From NCBI RefSeq assembly GCF_004011695.2, contig NC_082413.1:496001-560000 (forward strand): DNA of 64,000 bases. Reading direction: 5' to 3'. Position numbers and translations under genes: made by a program. The notes under the pieces were generated by a model, which made no database searches, was not told the origin of the DNA, and saw only the letters and a list, made by a program, of their open reading frames with translations. Source of the DNA: Ascochyta rabiei (lineage: Eukaryota > Ascomycota > Dothideomycetes > Pleosporales > Didymellaceae). Below, one piece after another: positions 11,524 to 22,247 of the stretch. How positions within the stretch are numbered: position 1 is the first letter of the stretch; each line of letters starts with the position of its first letter.

Positions 11524-11694
11524 CAGAGTCTGGGCTACCACCGAGGTGGTTTCCAATCTGAGCAAGACGCTCTTGTGCTGCGCAGAATGTCAGCAAACCG
11601 AGGTTCTCTTTCGCTGCATCTCGTCTCTTGTGTTGCTTCTTCAACACGCGGTGACGTAGTGATGGTACATACCTTTCTGTGGTGCTTGTGTCAT
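10179..11694 (-). CDS. POT1: peroxisomal 3-ketoacyl-CoA thiolase with PTS2 signal
   Basis: Catalyses the last step of peroxisomal beta-oxidation, thiolytic cleavage of 3-ketoacyl-CoA to acetyl-CoA and a shortened acyl-CoA. Exons on the minus strand: 11694-11673, 11577-11450 and 11339-10179, giving 436 aa; introns are 95 bp (gtatgt) and 110 bp (gtaagt). The second exon opens with RLAQIGNHL, an exact match to the PTS2 import signal R-L-x5-H-L, which places the enzyme in peroxisomes via Pex7. The catalytic core starts at VVVTCALRTPITKGGKGG; the acyl-accepting Cys is in NRQCSSGLQACVD, and NEAFASQC, GGAIAFGHPLG and the second active Cys in SMCIGTGMG are all intact. Between PTS2 and core lies a Gly/Ser repeat linker encoded by a hexanucleotide microsatellite. 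The small first exon (MTQAPQK) is inferred from splice sites and could differ. Confidence 0.93.
11495..11530. repeat. hexanucleotide microsatellite (agagcc)n inside the thiolase gene
   Basis: About six units of agagcc read on the plus strand. On the coding strand it encodes the alternating Ser-Gly run between the PTS2 signal and the thiolase core. Being a multiple of three it can change length without breaking the frame. Confidence 0.9.
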
Positions 11695-12142
11695 TTTGCG
11701 TGAGTACGTGGAATCCAACTGTCAAGCTATGAAAGGACAAGTAAGAGGGGAGTAGGAGGGTGAAGAAGTGCGAGACGCTGGTCTTTCTGCTCCGAGTGAG
11801 GTCATCTGGCTTTGGCCGAGCCGAGGCATGACGCTTGTGGACTAGCTGCCCCGGATCATGCCCCACATTCGACTAGGTTCACATGCGGAGGATGATGGGA
11901 ATTTCACATGCTGGGAGGAGGCTGAGTGGTCGCATGAACGTGACTAGCACTGGTTGTTGCATGTGCTCGTGAGCGTCAGCAGGTTATCTCTGACTAGAGC
12001 TGCCGTGCTTAGCCACGTGTGTTGATCGCCAAGATGGCAGAATGCTGTGGAGTCTCTTTAGGGTGGAAACGAGGTCGTTGCTCATGAATATGCGCTTCCA
12101 TAACGCCATGTTGTCAAAACCCATACTGTACCCGCGGCTGTC
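11695..12142. other. intergenic: thiolase promoter and 3' end of WBP2-like gene
   Basis: About 450 bp upstream of the thiolase start and downstream of the next minus-strand gene. No gene or repeat was recognised. Confidence 0.5.
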
Positions 12143-13143
12143 CTACCGTCGAAGCTCATCGTCCCAATGAGGGTCTGACAGTCTCCTCTCTAGCTCATCC
12201 GCAATGCTGCTCCTCTGCACCTCCTCATAGCCTGGCGGCGGCTCTGACGGCGGCTGGAATGGCTGTGTGTTTTGCAGCGGACTTGATCTCCGCGGGTCCT
12301 CTGTTTCTGCAGTCGCCGTGACCGGTCCTCCTGCACTCGCACCACTCAGCCCTGCACTGACGGGCGGGCTCAGCGGTACCTCTGGCACACTCGTATGTTG
12401 TCTTGTATCCTCATACGCCGGCAGATCCTCCATGTTTACATTGCCCGCTGCTACTGTCTCGTCGACACCGCTTTCGCGCGCAACGTCGATGGTCTGGCGC
12501 AGCCTTTCCTTCAGCCGCTCGAACGTGTTATGAAAATCAAACGCACCGCCCTCCTTGAACTCCATGACGCAGTCCAGTTCGCCGTGTTGTGAAGCTATAC
12601 CACCGCCAGTGACTGGGTGAATAACGGCTTCCCACTTGTTTGCGCCAAACCAGGGTGCTGTGACACGCGAGTCGGCGACGTTGAGAATGGGGACGGCGAA
12701 GGACTGGAAGGTGGGTGTTGGAGAGACGGGGAGGTATATTATCTAAACGATACATCAGTACAGCTAGAAGGTGGCAGTACAGTGTGAGTGACGTACTCGT
12801 CGGTTTGTGAGGTACACGACACCTGACTTGCACTGCTGCGAGTACGTCTGGCTCGGCGGATGGTGATGACTTGTCTGCAGCGAAAGCGTCGTTCGCTGAG
12901 GGGACTGGTATAAGGTTTGCTCCCCAGGAAGAGGTGTGTATCCACCATTCTCGGCGACCATAACCCAGCTGCGCTTTCTATCAGCTTTGCTCGTCTTCAT
13001 GTTCCCCATGCTTCTCGCTCAGGCTCGGTATCGGCTTGTGGGGTAGGACGAGAGGCAGCGATACCACCAACACCGGATTCAAGGCCTCCTCCTGCAGGAC
13101 CACAGAGATATAAGGAACGGGGGGAGGCTTACTTAACCGACAT
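12143..13143 (-). CDS. WBP2-like PH/GRAM-domain protein
   Basis: Three exons on the minus strand: 13143-13133, 12968-12797 and 12742-12143, giving 260 aa. The first exon is only 11 nt (MSV plus two bases) and joins through a 164-bp intron (gtaagc...cgcag) to give MSVNWVMVAENGGYTPLP, which fits the conserved WBP2 family start. The second intron is 54 bp (gtacgt...tttag) and restores YLTNRRIIYLPVSP. The GRAM-like fold covers roughly residues 1-120 (TLYQSPQRTTLSLQT, SGVVYLTNRR, FQSFAVPILNV, WEAVIHPVTGGGI). The rest is low-complexity and ends in a Pro-rich region with PPPGYEEV, a PY-like motif of the kind bound by WW domains. Family members in animals are transcriptional coactivators and sperm factors; the fission-yeast relative is stress-induced, with no clear biochemical role. 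Function here is unknown beyond likely WW-domain and lipid binding. Confidence 0.82.
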
Positions 13144-13829
13144 ATCGCTTGAGACACTCCGCTCGAATCCTGTTCGCGTTTGTGTAAGAACGGTTCGCGC
13201 GGTCGCTGTCAATGCACGCCCTCAGTCGCCGCCTGGACGCTAAGTGACTTTCCCTACCTTGCCGCCCGCAACTAATGAGGCGGGCCGACGTCCGTGTCGA
13301 ATCACAGATTTGTTTGCGGCTCCAGCGCTGATGCGAATGCTCGATCTAGCGCGCTTTGCGGGGTGTTCGGTAGGGTTCTATGCGTGTCGCGGCTGCCTCG
13401 ATAATTGTCTAAATGCTGTGAAACCGTTGTAAAGAGGGCCAGGTCACTGTTTGCAAGGGGTGGGAAAGTGGCCAAAGTTCATGCAGGATCCAGTGAAGGA
13501 TTCGGCGATCGACTGTAGCTTTTATGTGGTCTTGTGAGCGGTTGCGTCACTTGGGTGTCTCTCCACTTGGAAGTCACGATGCGCTTACAGGATTCAGTAT
13601 CCTCTCGTAAGCAAGGCGGCCTAACACGATACGTTTTTGAGAGGCTAGACGCGTACCTGCAGTAAGCTGACCGACTAATGATATATAGCAACACTGATTT
13701 TAGGTATCAGAAACCCTAGTGATGGCTCAACGCTCACAGAAACAATGCAAACACTCGCTATTGCAGTACCATGCAGCTGCGCGCTGAAAAGCAACCCCTG
13801 CCCCGTACCCATCTGATTACGCATACTAG
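13144..13829. other. intergenic: WBP2-like promoter and 3' end of phosphatase gene
   Basis: About 690 bp between two minus-strand genes. Short open frames only; no recognised feature. Confidence 0.5.
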
Positions 13830-16164
13830 TTACTGGTTATGCTCTGTAATGGTCCACCTCCTCTTAGGTCCACTCTCACGTTCAGTCACGCCAGCGAGCT
13901 TCGGTGGGCCCCAAAGACCTTGATGAGCGCTGGCCTGAGGTTTTGCTCCCCAAAGACCGCTGCCGGCAGGTTTGGATGTGCTATTCGTTCGGTTGAGAGT
14001 GCTTGGTGTTGGCAATGGTGCAATCGAGTCTCCGGATTCCCGTTCTTCATTGGTCGTTAACCTTGTCAGCTCGTTTTTTGTCTCGACCGCAGGTTTTGTG
14101 ACAGGTTGACTGGTTGCAATACTCGATATTCTTGGCTTCGGCGCCGGTTGCTGGTTTGCAAAGTTGAGAACCATGTCGGCGCCCGGGCTTGCTCTACCGT
14201 CACTGGCTGTGTCTGACGCACCTATGCGAGGGCTGGACCACAAGCCGGTTGACGGCGAAGACACTCCACTGTCGTTAAGATTACTCGGGGTATATCGCGA
14301 GTTCGAGCCTGAGCTTGCTGTTCTTCGCACACCATTGGCATTACCAAGCCAGCTTCTGTAAGAGGCGTCAAGAGCAAAGGGAGAATCACTGGGAGTACTC
14401 ATTCCAGATGAGCCTCCAGTGAATCGCCTTCTGTAGTTTCCAGTGGTTGGGCTGGCGTGAGCTGCGGGCGACTGAGCTGCCGATTCAGGCTGTGAGAGTG
14501 CCGCTGGGTTTGTGCCAGGTCGAAGGTGATCCACTGATGCGAGGAGCTTCATCTCGTATGTCTCTGACATGCCAGGGTCCGCCACTGATGGTCGCCGCTC
14601 AAAAGCAGTAGGAACAGAAGACTCTCGTGAGTGTTCCCGGCGCACTGCCATGGACAGAGAAGCAAGGCCAACGTCAATGAGAACTGGCTGGTTTTGAATA
14701 GCTCCAAGCAGAGCGTTACATCCTGCGCCATGGGTAATAAGAACGAGTACGAGTTCCTCCTCTTCGTCCTCTGCCTTTCCGTTCAGCAGTGGAAGAGGGT
14801 TGACTGCAAAGTTCGTAACTTGAGGAGCAGATGGCCTCAGCTCTTCTGAAGCTTTTGGTCGGTCTGAGAAGGTAAAGCCTGGAAACTGGTCCTTTGGAGC
14901 TTTCGCCCCATGCTCCCTGTACCATTGCATCATACCAGTCAATCCTTTGCGAAACCGCTTGTGCATAGCACTCCACTCGTCGCCATATTCGCCGCCATCG
15001 CCCCATTCTTGCGGTGGCCGCATGCTATCCCACTGAAAATCGACTGTGACACATGCTTCTCTTGCATGCGCAACATATCCTCTCGGTATAGGGTCGGAGG
15101 GCGAAACTGAGTACGAAGGGGCGGGCGAGTTGTAGTTCTTCTTGACCATGTGACGTGTTTGTGGGTTGAGCGAAAGAAAGCCGCCTCTTGGTTTCGGTGC
15201 TTGGACTGCTCCACTGCTTAGACTGCCTGCACGGTCCCTAGCCGGTGGTAGGTTCTGCGCAAGGCTGCTCATACTGGGAAACGCTCCGTTGTCGATACTT
15301 GATCGAGCCGGAGTTGCTGCAGCCGCAGTCTTGCCTCCTCCTCCCCAACCACCAGGAAAGTGGCCTCTGCTGCTGTTTGCGTCCGGCTGGGCCTGCAAGT
15401 TGTCTCCTCTCCGCAACAAATCCGCCTTGGCGCCTGCAACCATCAGTGTGGAGTTTGGGGGTGGTGTAATGTCTTCGTAGTAATCGGGCGACAGCCATTC
15501 TCCGAGAAAGGCATCGATGCGCAAGAGAATCCTCTCCTCGCCCTTGCGTAGCTTCGAGTAGACTTCAAGGTGTGGATCTACCAACGGGTCAAGGTACGTG
15601 GGCTGGACCGAGGGCGATCGGGAACGTGGTGACCTCGATGACGATGACTTTGCCAACGGAGAGCTTGCCAGTACGCCGCTCCTTTCCTTGGACGGTCCCG
15701 GCACCCGTAGCTTTGGAGTCGTCTCCGGTTTGTACTGCGATATGCCTGCCGCGACTGCCGTACTCGTTTGAACACATCTCAAGAAGGGGCTCGAGTGTAT
15801 GACGATCTTGCGCTTCTTCTTCTTCGGCCGAGTCGGGTGCGCCTTCGGGGTGTCCAGCGCGCTGAACTCAAGATGCGCCAGGTCCGCATTCGCTCCATGC
15901 CGGGCCGCCTCAGCCTCATCATGGTCTTGTTGGTGTAGTAGAGCTGCTATGCGCAGGCCGAGTGATTTGGCCTGTGACCAGCCGCCGTACGTGAGAGGCG
16001 GATCGTAGGGCGTCGGTGATGTAAGGTGCCACGACTTGTCCGAGGCGTCGAGACGAGCAGCGTGTCTGTGACAATGATCAGCTTTGCCTTGAGGAGAATG
16101 GCCTGTCGCAAAGGATCTGGGGAACGTACCTAGCAATGAAAACGGTCGCAGGACCCTTGGCCAT
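13830..16164 (-). CDS. histidine phosphatase (phosphoglycerate mutase-like) with long disordered regions
   Basis: Two exons: 16164-16130 and 16065-13830, separated by a 64-bp intron (gtacgt...cacag). Joining them gives MAKGPATVFIARHAARLD, which puts the catalytic His in the expected N-terminal beta-strand; the motif reads R-H-A rather than the usual R-H-G. Product 756 aa. Other superfamily marks are YGGWSQAKSLG after the first loop, HSSPFLRCVQTSTAVAAG (second Arg of the pocket), and the second catalytic His in VLVLITHGAGCNALLG near residue 470. The mutase-like fold is interrupted and followed by long Ser/Pro-rich stretches; the last 270 residues are low complexity. Members of this branch act on phosphoproteins, sugars or nucleotides, and the substrate cannot be inferred. 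The neighbours (WBP2-like, aldolase-like) give no pathway hint. Confidence 0.82.
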
Positions 16165-16922
16165 GGCTGCGGAGCGCGGTAAGTTAGGCTAGTTGGAGCT
16201 ATTCGAGCAACGAGGCTGGCGACGTTGGACCCTTACAACACCAGCAACGATTGTGATGAAACAAGCAAACCTCCCTTTCGTAAATCTACAAACAGACGAT
16301 GTGGCAGGCCGCAGCGTGTCAAGTGCGGACAGGTAAGAAGCTGCCGCGAGATTGTTTGCGTTGCAGCTATGACACCATGGCGGACCTTCAATTAAGCTCC
16401 TCTTGGTGAGGGGTGGTAACACTGCCGCGCGACCTTCGTGACCTGACAAAGTGGTGCAACTACCCCTCAGATATCCTAACAAGCCGCAAAGCCTCTCGGC
16501 GCGTTCTTCATGCACGTGGCCGCAAGGGAAGTCGCTGTGTTCGTCCGCCCGCAGTCGGAGCGAGCAACCTGCACCTCGTGCAGGTGGGGCTAGAATCAAA
16601 GCTCAAAGGCTTGGTACGCAAGCATGTGATGTTTTTCTTCTCCTCTCCTGGACCCTGCGGTCGTTCAGCTTCTCTCGCGGATATCACGAGTCTGGCATCA
16701 TCAAGATCTCAACCATGTTTGTATTTTCCAGTTTGAAACAGGCACAACAAACACCCTAGTCGCACCACGGTAGGTCTTGGCTGCATCACTGTTTCGGGGG
16801 AAGTTTTCCCGTAATTAACTAGTTTTTGCATCGAGCAGGATCCGCATCCTCAGGTAGGAAGAGCTGACGACCTGATCTCATGAGAAAAGGCATTGGACAG
16901 CTACAAACAGAACAGTTGCTCT
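16165..16922. other. intergenic: phosphatase promoter and 3' end of aldolase-like gene
   Basis: About 760 bp with short open frames on both strands but no recognisable domain, RNA gene or repeat. Confidence 0.5.
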
Positions 16923-17860
16923 TCATTCAAGATAATCTCCGCCTGTCTCTTTGTGGATCACGTCGAACAGCGGCTTCGCACTGAACCAGCCAGCGCGCGG
17001 CGAGCCCACACTCTTGTATGTGAAGACGGCCTCTTCCTCGCCAATCTTGACCGTCTCTCCACCTCGCCCACCCGCCGCAGCGTCTGCCAGCATCTGCGCC
17101 TGGCAGCACTTGTCCAGCGATACGAACCAGAAGACCGCCTCCTCAACCGACTTCCCAACCGTCAACAGGCCGTGGTTGATCAACAATGCTGCCTTTTTGT
17201 CGCCGAGCGCCCGCGCAATGTTCTTGCCCTCCTCTTCAGCCAGCACAATACCATTGAAGCTCTCGTACAGTACGTGGTCGTTGTGAAACGCACACGAGTC
17301 CTGTGTGATGGTGTCGAGTTTACGGCCGAGCGAGCAGAAGGCACGACCATAGATCGAATGGCTATGGGCTGCTGCGAGGACATCAGGGCGTGCCGCATGG
17401 ATCGCTGCATGGATCATATACGCCGCCGAATTAAGCAATCGGCATGGACCACCATCGATAACCTCACCTTCGTGGTTTACAAGGATTAGGTCGGATGCTT
17501 TGATCAAGCTGAAGGCGACACCAAAGGGGTTCACCCAAAATGTCGTAGGGTTGACTGGGTCCTGGCAAACGTCAGCATCCACGTTCCGTTCTGGCACACG
17601 TCAGGAAGACCTACACGCAGGGTAATGTGTCCAGCAACGCCCTCGTCATATCCATACTTGCCGAAAATACGGAAGGCAGCAGCCAGTCTCCCCTTGAGGT
17701 AGGCTCGCTCCTTGTATGGATCGTCGAACTTGGGTGGGCTGGGGATCTGAATGGCCTTCATCTTAGATTCCTTTTCGTTCAGACCTGGCTCGAGAGGAGC
17801 AGCATTGCTCGGCTTCGTTTCGCTGCCATGCTGGGGCTCGATTGCTGATGGAGGCGACAT
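16923..17860 (-). CDS. class II aldolase/adducin-domain protein
   Basis: Two exons: 17860-17615 and 17561-16923, with a 53-bp intron (gtaggt...gccag), giving 294 aa. The domain starts near residue 50 with [36 protein letters not shown], the last part being formed across the splice junction. Metal-binding His residues are visible in AAAHSHSIYGRAF and in LLINHGLLTVGKSVEEA; HNDHVLYESFNGIVL and LVNHEGEVIDGG are also typical. In bacteria the fold gives L-fuculose-phosphate aldolases and ribulose-phosphate epimerases; the fungal cytosolic branch, to which the length and the Met-Ser-rich head belong, has no settled substrate. The protein ends without extra domains. It is divergent from the P1-like gene. 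Confidence 0.88.
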
Positions 17861-19097
17861 GATGTGGACCTGATTGTTTTGAAGCTCAGTGTGAGTAATA
17901 AGGGTTCAGTGAGTGAATCGATGTCGGAAGGAACAATCGTGGTAACAGACACAGCCGCCTAATATGACTCGCAAAGCAAGTCGCCATTGCCTCGGGATAA
18001 CACGCTGCACGCCACCAAGCTGACTGTATCACGCACTGTGGTTGGCTGGGGCGCTAGATGTCGTGCATGATGCGGGGCGGATCGCGGGGCGAACGGTAGT
18101 TGCGACCGCCCTTTCGGAAGCGGCTCTGCACTTCGACCTCATTTTCTACCTCTTATTGATCTAAGAACGGTGTTGGGTAGCGCTTGCCCTGTCAGGAACG
18201 CGTATCGTTGGAAGCCCTACCGTCACTTCTGCCTTTACGTATTCTTTGCTGACACAGTTTCCACTTGTGCAGGCGACAGTCAGCATCTTCGAATTGGACA
18301 CTCCCGCTTGAACGTGTCTCGTGCTAAAATCGCACGACTTTACACAGACGTTGTATGTCGAGATACACATCTTTGTGCCCTTGCACATCCGGAACCACGT
18401 AATGCTTGGTGATGATGGCTGCGTGAACTAAACAGAACCTCCTCTTTCACACAGTCTTAAACTCGCATCGTACAAAAGCACGCACATGTCCTTTTTCCTC
18501 CAAAGCGTTTGTTGATCGCTCGTAACCAAGCCGATGAGGTTGTCATAATACAGTCACCGCCGTGGCTTGTTTCTTCGGTTCTTCACTCTGGACCACTGTG
18601 ATGCACTCATGGACTCATCCAAGAGACATCACCATATGTATTCGAGACTGTCCTAGTGGTCCTTGACCTTTAACCCTTGGCTTCCAGCTACTATTGACCC
18701 AGGTTCCAGTCTTCTTGCTGGTATGCTTGTGACTCATCAGAGTGAACCGTAGGATTCAGGCAGACGCCGCCCTTTTCTTTGAGTCAAGAACATTGATATC
18801 CACAACACTGTCAAGTGACATGGTACCGACGTCCAGCGCGATTGGTATTGCCATAAAGCTTGCCGAATCGCTCTTTCCGCTTCAACATCGATTCCGAGCT
18901 CGAGTTCGAGTTCGATTCCTATCTCCTTTTCCGAAGCCAAGCATCATTGACCACCATCGCCAAAGTTCTAGAGGTCAAGACTGGAAGAAATTCGGCAACA
19001 GAAGTCTGCGCATACTTACTTAATTTGCCATTCTATATCAATCCAGAACACTCAGCAGCCCTATCGTTCAGCAACAGCAACAGCAACAGCAATATCA
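17861..19097. other. intergenic: divergent promoter, aldolase-like / P1-like genes
   Basis: About 1.2 kb between divergent genes. Just before the P1-like ATG lies a (caacag)-type run at about 19072-19090, and around 18894-18918 a short ctcgagttcgagttcg repeat. These sit in what is probably the 5' leader. No gene was recognised. Confidence 0.5.
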
Positions 19098-19490
19098 ATG
19101 TCTACCGCCTCAGCCAAGACCAACGCCAACACGCCTGCTACCACCAACATCAACCCCGAGCAAGCCGTCGCTTTCGCAGCTCTCATACTGGCCGACGACA
19201 ACCTTGCCATCACACCCGAGAAGCTCCAGGCCCTCCTCAAAGTCGCCGGTATCGAGAGCATCGAGCCTATCTGGACCACTCTCTTTGCAAACGCCCTCCA
19301 AAATAAGGACGTCAAGGATATCCTCACCACAGTCGCCACTTCCGGCCCTAAGGCCGGAGGTGACACCGCCCAACACATGCACTGCGATGGTGCACTGGGA
19401 GACGGTGATGCTGGAGACGACGAGATTGATATCTGTGTTGGACTGGACAGTGACGACGAAGCCATGTTCGGATGCAGTTTATTTGATTGA
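19098..19490 (+). CDS. divergent 60S acidic ribosomal protein P1-like
   Basis: Single-exon product of 130 aa. Residues about 20-85 match the helical dimerisation domain of P1 stalk proteins: EQAVAFAALILADDNLAITPEKLQALLKVAGI, then IEPIWTTLFANALQNKDVKDIL. In normal P1 the domain is followed by an Ala/Gly hinge, a Lys/Glu run and the near-invariant ending SDDDMGFGLFD, which contacts elongation factors. Here the hinge is replaced by GGDTAQHMHCDGALGDGDAGDDEIDICVG and the end reads SDDEAMFGCSLFD, so the contact peptide is altered and contains Cys. Either this is a diverged paralogue with a different role, or a gene that is decaying. The frame is open throughout and no intron is needed. The canonical RPP1 gene must be elsewhere in the genome. 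Confidence 0.75.
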   Translation: MSTASAKTNANTPATTNINPEQAVAFAALILADDNLAITPEKLQALLKVAGIESIEPIWTTLFANALQNKDVKDILTTVATSGPKAGGDTAQHMHCDGALGDGDAGDDEIDICVGLDSDDEAMFGCSLFD

Positions 19491-20006
19491 GATGGAGACG
19501 GAGGAAAGGAACGGTACTGCGGGAAGGGGGGAAGCACAGTGTGGAGGGGGTTCGAGAGTTTCGAGGCGTTGGATAGCTTGCAAAGTTATTAGGAGATCTT
19601 TCTTCCAAGTTTTGCTTTTTTGTTGTCCACAGTGTATGTGACGCTGTGCGAATGCGAGCATTGATGTGCAAGGGCAGCAAGGCGGACCATCTGTATCGCC
19701 GACAGAGGAGACTGGGAAGGCCGGGAGTGCGTACAAGCTTGATCATGCCTTCCCTTGAATGTTCATGAGGGGTACTGTGTCTGCTTAGAGTTCGGGCAGG
19801 TAACGCACTGTCCGCTTAGTTAGGGGACTGGAGGGCTATCGGACTAGCACAGCAAATGGAAAGAATACCATAGAGGGATGTCAATGTGCTGGATTGAGTC
19901 GAAGGACCTGAAACTATAAATATGAAAACCGAAACCATACTCGCTCACAAATTTACATATTGGTATCTTGCATCGAAATTTTGCCTCCCATAACTTTTTG
20001 TGTCAC
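19491..20006. other. intergenic between convergent P1-like and oxidase genes
   Basis: About 500 bp of 3' flanks of two convergent genes; nothing else recognised. Confidence 0.5.
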
Positions 20007-21167
20007 CTAGCTGTACCAGTTGTTGATGCTGTTCTTGAAGTCCACATACTGAGGACCAATCTTCTTCAGGTCACCCACACCCAAGTTCGCCGCATCGTTG
20101 ATAAGCTCGTATTTCAGAATGTCAATGGCCTTCTCGACACCCTCAGCTCCGTAGACATTGCTGTACATGAATGGCCTGCCCAGACCGACAGCTTTGACGC
20201 CAAGAGCCAAAAGCTTGAGGACATCAGAACCATACCTCACGCCTCCGTCAGCGTAGACCTCAACCTGATTGAACAGATCAGGGTCCTCGCGGTTGATCTC
20301 GAGCGCGATCTCGAGAGACGAGGGTGAAGTGTCAAGTTGGCGTCCACCGTGGTTGGAGAGGAAGATAGCCTTGGCGCCGTTCTTGATCGCCTCCTGTGCG
20401 TCTTCGACAGTCTGGATACCCTTGGGAATGATGGGAAGGGAAGTCATTTCCGAGAACTGACGGTACAAGTCCCAGGTCAGCAGACTGAGGTTGATGTCCG
20501 CGGAGCCGACACCGTAGCGGGCTGCGCGGTGGCGAATGCCGTCACCTGGAGAGTCGACGGTGAGAATGATGGCCTTGGCCTTGGCCGTCTTCTCAATCTT
20601 GGTGAAGAGCGCTTGGGTCTCAGTCAGGTTGTTGGTGAGGTAAACCTGCTGGAAGAGAGGCTGGGTGGTGTTGGCGGCCTCAGCATAGATGGCATCAAAA
20701 CTCTGGGAAGAGTAGAGCGATGGCATGTACAGGATATCACGAGCGGCAGCGCCCTTGACGAAGTTCAACTCTCCGTCAGGATGGGCGTAGCCGCCGCGAG
20801 CGCATGGGGAGATAAAGAAAGGCGCCGAGAAATTGTGACCCAGCAGGGTAGTAGGCAGCGAAGCGGCAACGTTGGTGATGTCGTTTAGGACGCGGGGTCG
20901 GAGACGGTGGCGTGTAAAGACCTCAAGATTGTTGCGGTACGACCACTCGCCAGCAGCACCGTTGCGGTAGTATGTGTATGAGGAGGTGTTCATGTACCTG
21001 CGGGCTGCCCATTCAAAGTCGGGAAGGCCAACAATGTTCTCGAGAGGCGCAAGCGTGCCATTGGGGACGATAGAGCCGAGCTGGTCCTCAATGCCTGTGT
21101 TAGGCTCGTTGAGAAAGGGTCGTGCAGCTAGCGCTACGGACGCAAAGGCGAGTGCTGAGACGCGCAT
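20007..21167 (-). CDS. secreted FMN-dependent alpha-hydroxyacid oxidase/dehydrogenase
   Basis: Single exon, 386 aa. The first 15 residues (MRVSALAFASVALAA) form a signal peptide, and the mature chain has several N-glycosylation sequons (for example NTSS, NFSA, NNLT), so secretion is likely. The rest is a TIM-barrel flavoenzyme of the lactate/glycolate oxidase and mandelate dehydrogenase family: RPRVLNDITNV, FFISPCARGGYAHPDGE, FQQVYLTNN, AIILTVDSPGDGIRHR, PIIPKGIQTVEDA, the catalytic His in IFLSNHGGRQLD (about residue 273), then YADGGVRYGSDVLKLLALG and VGLGRPFMY for phosphate binding. Substrate is a 2-hydroxyacid; oxygen or another acceptor may take the electrons. Unlike yeast cytochrome b2 there is no heme domain. 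Expression outside the cell would make it a possible peroxide source; that is inference. Confidence 0.9.
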   Translation of the reverse strand: MRVSALAFASVALAARPFLNEPNTGIEDQLGSIVPNGTLAPLENIVGLPDFEWAARRYMNTSSYTYYRNGAAGEWSYRNNLEVFTRHRLRPRVLNDITNVAASLPTTLLGHNFSAPFFISPCARGGYAHPDGELNFVKGAAARDILYMPSLYSSQSFDAIYAEAANTTQPLFQQVYLTNNLTETQALFTKIEKTAKAKAIILTVDSPGDGIRHRAARYGVGSADINLSLLTWDLYRQFSEMTSLPIIPKGIQTVEDAQEAIKNGAKAIFLSNHGGRQLDTSPSSLEIALEINREDPDLFNQVEVYADGGVRYGSDVLKLLALGVKAVGLGRPFMYSNVYGAEGVEKAIDILKYELINDAANLGVGDLKKIGPQYVDFKNSINNWYS

Positions 21168-22018
21168 GTTTGATGAGGTAGTGTGAAAGAGTGACTGAGG
21201 TGAGAAGAAACGAGAGTGAGAAGTGCCTGCTTGAGGAGCTCAAAAGCGCGGCCGCTCGTCTGTCTTAAAGAAATCGGATTTGTATGCTCCTTCCGGATGC
21301 GTCGAAAGGGAGAATTTCGTACCGTTCCGAGTGTGGGCTTTACCTTCACTGCAAGTGGGCCGATTTTAATCTCTCGCACCGTATAGGTGTCCAGGCACAG
21401 TCTTTTTATCATTTTTTCCAGTATCGCCAGGATCTAAGACTGCACTCTAGGCAGGTGTATGTTTGACCGATATTGGAGAACCGTTCCATCGGCCCGAACC
21501 GATTGCATGGTACTGTTGACAGCTGAGCCTCGGACACGGACTTGGGTTTGGAATAGGAAAGTCAATCTTATCTGATTGGCCGATTGGGATAATTGTTTCA
21601 TGAATCCTGCAGCCTCGAAACCGGGGCAAGCCGAAACGTGAAAGGTATTTCATGCACGGGCGTTGATGCAGGGGTCTTCTGGTACACATCTACCCGTGTT
21701 AATCTCCTGGCAGCTTTCCGGTCTTGGCTTCATGCGTTTTGTATCCGGAGAACGTCATGATTGGGGTGTACTAAGGAAGTCCTGACTCGCTTTTGACATA
21801 GAAGCAATGTTGGCACTTCACACTCGAAACACCATTCAAGCCTCGTGCCTCAATCTCATCCCTACCAACGTCATGGTGCTGTTACCAAGCAGTGAATGAG
21901 TTCAGACTACCAGGTACCGTGGCACATTGGCTGTTGACCCACCTGTCGCACGTCAACCCGTTCGAGTGCGTTGTGCCCTTCGCTTTGTAAGAGGCTTCCG
22001 GAATAGTCCGATGATGTG
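21168..22018. other. intergenic: oxidase promoter up to the first transposon island
   Basis: Upstream region of the oxidase gene. No gene is recognised; base composition is normal until about 22040, where the AT-rich island starts. Confidence 0.5.
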
Positions 22019-22247
22019 TACCATGTCCGTGCGCGTGACCGCCTTGACGCTTATATAGAGATAAGGTTCTACAGACACCTATAATAGCTATTATTACAAG
22101 ATCTTATAGTATAGTAGTAATTAATTACTAATATAAAACATGTACTACTTATATTTTACTAGAAGGGCTACATTGTAGTTATTAAGGGAAAATCTAAGCT
22201 TAGAAACCTATGTAAGCAGTGTATATAAAGAACTAAGATATCTATTA

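Noticed and set aside
10423..11703. 426-codon open frame on the plus strand across the thiolase gene
   Set aside because: It is the antisense shadow of the thiolase exons; the minus strand carries all catalytic motifs and canonical introns.
19330..19490. Frameshift explaining the odd tail of the P1-like protein
   Set aside because: The other two frames of this stretch do not encode an Ala/Lys/Glu hinge or the canonical ending, and the actual frame still ends in a related SDD...LFD, so divergence fits better.
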